A DNA stretch of 64,000 nucleotides from NCBI GenBank assembly GCA_016704425.1, contig JADJAC010000010.1:427501-491500 (forward strand). The letters run 5' to 3'. Origin of the DNA: Sphingomonadales bacterium. Its GTDB lineage: Bacteria > Pseudomonadota > Alphaproteobacteria > Sphingomonadales > Sphingomonadaceae. A program made the translations under genes and the position numbers. Within the stretch, counting starts at the first letter, position 1, and each line of letters opens with the position of its first letter. The notes beneath the pieces were generated by a model. The model saw only the letters and a list, made by a program, of their open reading frames with translations, was not told the origin of the DNA and did not search any database. Of the stretch, positions 60,684 to 64,000 are shown in pieces.

Positions 60684-62057
60684 ATGTCCAGATCAAAATC
60701 GGTTCACGATCTTTCGGGCCTGATGAAATATGCGGAACGGGCGCCATGGGATGAAGCGATGGTTGAAATGCTGTCCGCGCATCTTGGCCCAGCGTGCGAA
60801 GCAACCGGACTCGAGCCAGATGCCATATTCGAAATCATCGGTGATCACTGGCAAGGGCCGCTATGGGGCTGTTCCTTTGAAGATCTGCTGACGCAGGAAC
60901 TGGAACCTGACGGTGGCAATCTGATCGATGACTATCTCAAGCGCCGGGGCTGGAACGAAAAGGCGCCGAACAAAGCCTATATGCACGCACTACGCGATAC
61001 GGTCATGTCGCTCTATGAAGTCAGCGAAGTGGTTCCCCGGCCAATCGATGACCTTGCGCGATCTGCTGCGCGACGTTGCCCCGGTGAGGGTGCGGGAACA
61101 CGGTGCGACCCAGACCCTCGTCAACTGGGACAAAATCGCCGCAAGAATTGTTGACGTGAACGGTCGGCACGGCATTTCCGGGGCACTTCTGCCGTTCAGC
61201 GCAGATGGCGCCGTGCGCGTAATCGACGCATTTTCCCGACTTGTGGACGATGCACAGGGCACTGTCGGATTGGATCCCCAGACAAGGACGCGCTCTTGCG
61301 GGCATCGGGGCCGATGTTCACGAACATGTGGCTGCTCGACTGTCTGGGCAAGGCCATGCCCGGCAGCTCGCCGGATATGGTCAACGCCGACGGTGATGAC
61401 CTTGTGTTCCACCGTATCGTTTTTCCGCTGGCAAAGGGCGTGATCGGCAAAGGCGTGGTTCGCAGGCTGAACGCGGCTCAATGGCTGGAACCTGCGAGCG
61501 ACACGTTCTGGAACTGGCTGGCGCCGGTGACGAAGAAGAGGACACCAGGAACGACCAAAGGCGGGCAGGCTTTTGTGACAACCATGGAGGACGGCACACC
61601 CGTTTTTGCCAATGTCGAGTTGGCTGGACGCAAACTGATCGTTGAGGTCAACAGCGCCGCCCGCGCTGAACAGGCGATTGCGCAGATGAGCGAATGGCTT
61701 GGTGATTGCGTGAGCACACCTATGACCGAAATCCGGACTCTGGCCCAGTTCATGGCCGATGATGCCGCCCGCGCTCCGCAGGAAGAGCCGCTCGATATCC
61801 CGCCGAACGAAATGGAACGCATCGTTCATCAGATGCTGACACGCGAATATACCAAAACGCTTGATGAAGCGGTGCCGGCCCTCGGGCACAAGACGCCACG
61901 CGCTCTGGCCCGCACGAAGGCGGGCCGACCGAAAGTGGCCGACTGGCTCAAATATATAGAGAATGGCGCGGCAAAATCCGGGCCTGGCGATCCGATGGCT
62001 ACCTATGATTTTACGTGGATGTGGGATCAACTGGGGCTGATCGACCTCCGGCGTTGA
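60684..62057 (+). pseudogene. Unknown transposon cargo protein, two frameshifts
   Basis: Three consecutive frames make one protein of about 455 residues. Frame one gives MSRSKSVHDLSGLMKYAERAPWDEAM... to YEVSEVV. A shift at the CCCC run near 61034-61038 continues GQSMTLRDLLRDVAPVRV...LVNWDKIAARIV. A shift near 61275 (again CCCC) continues DKDALLRASGPMFTNMWLLDCLGKAMP to the stop. The C-terminal part has VPALGHKTPRALARTKAGRPKVADWLKYIEN, like a motif found in Xre/MbcA-type and SEC-C-type proteins. I do not recognise the rest. Confidence 0.7.
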
Positions 62058-62121
62058 CCGCCCTCATACCACCGTTCTGGCATCGTTCTCCCTTAGCGTT
62101 GTCTGGCGTACCATCCACGCT

Positions 62122-62367
62122 ATGCCCTCATCAGGCCTGAACCTCGTATCGGCGGCAATCATCCTATGGAATACCGTCTATCTTGGCAGGGCTGCCGACC
62201 ATCTCCGCCAAAGGGGTCGCGCCATAGACGATACGCTGCTCAGCCACGCCGCGCCGCTAGGCTGGGAGCACATCAGTCTGACGGGTGATTATCTATGGGC
62301 TGACATGAAATTGCCACTGGACGGGTTTCGACCATTACGCACGCAAAACCGCCAATCAGAGGCTTAG
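62122..62367 (+). pseudogene. Tn3-family transposase, C-terminal remnant
   Basis: SGLNLVSAAIILWNTVYLGRAADHLRQRG...LLSHAAPLGWEHISLTGDYLW is the C-terminus of Tn3-type TnpA. The bases before about 62125 are not recognisable transposase, so over 900 expected residues are missing. It ends 5 bases inside the terminal repeat, as in complete Tn3 elements. Confidence 0.85.
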
Positions 62368-62400
62368 CGTACGTTTACGACCAGATTCTGCGATGCCCCC
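62363..62400 (-). repeat. 38-base Tn3-family terminal inverted repeat (right)
   Basis: Read outward to inward on the minus strand it starts GGGGGCATCGCAG and ends ACGCTAAG, the length and end motifs of Tn3/Tn21-group repeats. It directly adjoins the transposase remnant's stop, its proper place. Confidence 0.85.
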
Positions 62401-62746
62401 TGGTACGATTGCTAGGTGGACCCAAAGGCCAGCGCGGCACTGGTCATGTCATCGTGCGGGCACCAGCGATGCGATGTTCTACAGACGGACAGAGCTACGG
62501 CCGAGTGGTTGCCACTTGCAGACTTTCAGATGGCCGAGACCTCGCTCAAGCCATGCTCGCCACAAAGACGGTTCTGCCTTGGAGGTGAGTTTGATGCTCT
62601 ATTCAGCTAGCCAAGGCACCATTGTATCAAATGCAATGCCCTCAGTAGCGCGCCTTCCGAGCACAAAGTTGGCTGACTGCAACTTGCCACTGGCGCGTTT
62701 GAAAATAGTTGAATATTTTACCGGCGAACCATACGGGGGTGTTCGA
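62401..62746. other. Non-coding stretch between Tn3 end and defence operon
   Basis: About 345 bases with no gene I can support, although the frame of the next gene is open back to 62393. The last 60 bases are AT-rich (TTGAAAATAGTTGAATATTTTACC) and probably carry the operon promoter. The left part presumably includes the DNA into which the transposon inserted. Confidence 0.5.
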
Positions 62747-62959
62747 ATGCCCGAAGAGATTTTGACCATCCGTGAAGTCGCTGAGTTCCTCAAGGTTACT
62801 GAACGGACGATCTACAGGCTTGCCGCTGACAGCCAGATTCCGGCCTTTAAAGTTGGAGGCTCTTGGCGGTTTCGAAAAGCCGAACTCATCCATTGGATGG
62901 GCGAGCAGACTAAAGGGGGCTCAGATCCATATTGTCGGCCCAAGATCGGAGAAAATTGA
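62747..62959 (+). CDS. Excisionase-like helix-turn-helix protein
   Basis: A 70-residue DNA-binding protein: EEILTIREVAEFLKVTERTIYRLAADSQIPAFKVGGSWRFRKAELIHWM, a winged HTH of the excisionase/MerR-like helix_turn_helix_17 type. ATG 62747 has GGGGGT upstream; the open frame to 62393 is leader. It ends 2 bases before the DUF499 gene, so it is probably the operon's regulator. Confidence 0.88.
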   Translation: MPEEILTIREVAEFLKVTERTIYRLAADSQIPAFKVGGSWRFRKAELIHWMGEQTKGGSDPYCRPKIGEN

Positions 62960-62961
62960 TC

Positions 62962-64000
62962 ATGTTGGGTCTTACATTACGAGAGGAGTTCCGAGGCAAA
63001 CGCCTAAAAGGAACTGCCATTGAGCTCTCGAACGAGTCTAACACTGGCGCGACTCAAATCGCGGCCAGAGAATTCCTCGAGATCACCTACCCTACTCATG
63101 ACCTGTTAAAGGGCATTGAGGCAGTCGGCCCAAGCCAGGGCCGACCTGTAGTTGTCATGGGTGAGCGCGGCCTTGGTAAGTCTCACTTGATGGCGGCGCT
63201 GTTCCACGCAGTTCACGATCCTTCTTCCACCGAGGCGTGGTTGAAGAGCTGGGCGGTCACGTTGGGCCAGCCAGAGATCGGCCAAATTCCGCTACGGAGC
63301 GGCATGCTCGTTATCGGCGAGAGTCTTCATCGCCAACGTTACAAGTTCCTTTGGGATCTCCTTTTCGAGCAACACCCTCATGGGGCCTTCATCAAAGGCA
63401 AATGGGAAGGAATGGGCGCTTCGAAGACGGATATTCCATCCGATCAGCTGATCCTCGAACTCCTGCGGCACACGCCGTCTATGCTGCTCCTTGATGAATT
63501 CCAGACCTGGTACGACGGGCTCACGAATACCAAGCAGTTTCCTTGGAAAAACTGGGCGTTCAATTTCATTCAGATCCTCTCGGAGATTGCCAAAGAGCAT
63601 CCCGACCTTCTAGCGCTGGTCGTATCGGTGCGAAATGGCGACACCGATGCCTACCAGCAGATCCACCGCGTCAACCCGGTGCAGGTCGACTTCAAGGCAG
63701 GTGGTAGCCCCGAGCGTATCCAGCACGATCGCCGCCGGATGCTGTTGCACCGTCTTTTCGAAAACCGGTTGCAAATCGGCAGGGCCGATGTCGAGGCAAT
63801 TTTACGTGTACACATCTCCGAGTACTTCCGCCTTCTCGACGTTCCGTCCTCTGAGCAGGATCGAAAGCGCGCCGACTTCATCGAGTCCTGGCCATACGCA
63901 CCGCACCTCCTGCAATTGCTGGAAGATCAGGTCCTTGTTGCCACGGACGCTCAGGAAACGCGCGACCTCATCCGCATCCTCGCCAACCTTTTCAAGAGCC
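62962..64000 (+). CDS. DUF499-family ATPase of a putative anti-phage system (partial)
   Basis: The frame from ATG 62962 is open to the window edge (346 codons seen). LREEFRGKRLKGTAIELSNESNTGATQIAAREFLEITYPTHDLLK starts it, Walker A is GERGLGKSH (residues 67-75) and Walker B LLLDEFQTW (about 175-183). VSVRNGDTDAYQQIHRVNPVQVDFK and EAIL..HISEYFRL follow. This matches DUF499 ATPases annotated as anti-phage-associated, usually encoded with DUF1156 methyltransferase, DUF3780 and helicase genes, none of which are in view. Confidence 0.82.
   Translation, partial: MLGLTLREEFRGKRLKGTAIELSNESNTGATQIAAREFLEITYPTHDLLKGIEAVGPSQGRPVVVMGERGLGKSHLMAALFHAVHDPSSTEAWLKSWAVTLGQPEIGQIPLRSGMLVIGESLHRQRYKFLWDLLFEQHPHGAFIKGKWEGMGASKTDIPSDQLILELLRHTPSMLLLDEFQTWYDGLTNTKQFPWKNWAFNFIQILSEIAKEHPDLLALVVSVRNGDTDAYQQIHRVNPVQVDFKAGGSPERIQHDRRRMLLHRLFENRLQIGRADVEAILRVHISEYFRLLDVPSSEQDRKRADFIESWPYAPHLLQLLEDQVLVATDAQETRDLIRILANLFKS

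Larger units (their letters stand above)
60023..62400 (+). mobile_element. Tn3-family transposon, right-hand remnant
   Basis: The unit comprises a serine resolvase, a broken cargo gene, the last 80 or so codons of a Tn3 transposase and a 38-base terminal repeat at 62363-62400. No matching left repeat occurs between the IS and the resolvase, so the left part with most of tnpA is missing or was rearranged internally. Confidence 0.75.

Noticed and set aside
1..64000. CRISPR arrays, rRNA operons, complete prophage
   Set aside because: No regularly spaced direct repeats, no rRNA sequence and no phage structural genes were seen.

Overview
The window looks like chromosomal DNA of an alphaproteobacterium, most likely a sphingomonad. 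The grounds are high GC, a circularly permuted (two-piece) tmRNA gene, the division regulator MipZ, a DivK-type regulator divergent from a DUF3572 gene, a HIG1-family membrane protein, a DUF6356 protein and a sphingomonad-style pgmG. This is read from protein similarity I recognise, not from a database search.

Positions 1 to about 50.9 kb are dense, ordinary core genome. The order is: pyrD end, gamma-glutamyltransferase and an acyl-CoA ligase (1-3942); a minus-strand block with gloA/gloB, TPR, hydrolase, M48 peptidase, YjgN, dicarboxylate carrier, Mur-ligase paralogue and a two-component system (3939-14884); ABC-F (14962-16758); an overlapping pgl-qor-modA-modB-modC operon (16755-20494); HNH nuclease, gluQRS, HIG1 protein and cobalamin adenosyltransferase (20547-22876); a fatty-acid/arginine/queuosine stretch (22877-28393); the minus-strand unit aroQ-J protein-yihY-fabI-aroC (28386-32474); ispB and hrpB (32570-35999); Nudix, TPM and LemA proteins, mscL and an Rrf2 regulator (36019-39913); ssrA and rpmG (about 40.0-40.7 kb); divK and a four-gene plus-strand unit (40762-43715); a Sel1 protein with a CtrA-like box, panC, mipZ with a small membrane J protein, pgmG, an Lhr-type helicase and a double-domain aspartic protease (43712-50923).

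From about 50.9 kb to the end the character changes to an accessory mosaic. An AT-rich polymorphic-toxin locus holds a 5'-truncated Rhs gene with an HNH-like toxin tip, its likely immunity gene, an orphan PD-(D/E)XK toxin tip and a second likely immunity gene (50977-54493). A short native patch with tRNA-Phe and yacG follows (55407-55692). Then come a TonB-dependent receptor cut off at about 56620 and joined to a truncated M20 amidohydrolase, a frameshifted cytochrome P450, an intact-looking IS1380-family element (58352-60022), and the right end of a Tn3-family transposon with resolvase, a twice-frameshifted cargo gene, a transposase remnant and a 38-bp terminal repeat (60023-62400). The last 1.25 kb (62747-64000) is the start of a likely anti-phage operon: an excisionase-like HTH protein followed by a DUF499 ATPase that runs off the window.

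The strongest candidates for further attention are the two-module Rhs toxin/immunity array and the truncated HTH-DUF499 locus. Neither is a wholly unknown family, but the toxin tips, both immunity proteins and whatever follows 64000 may be new.
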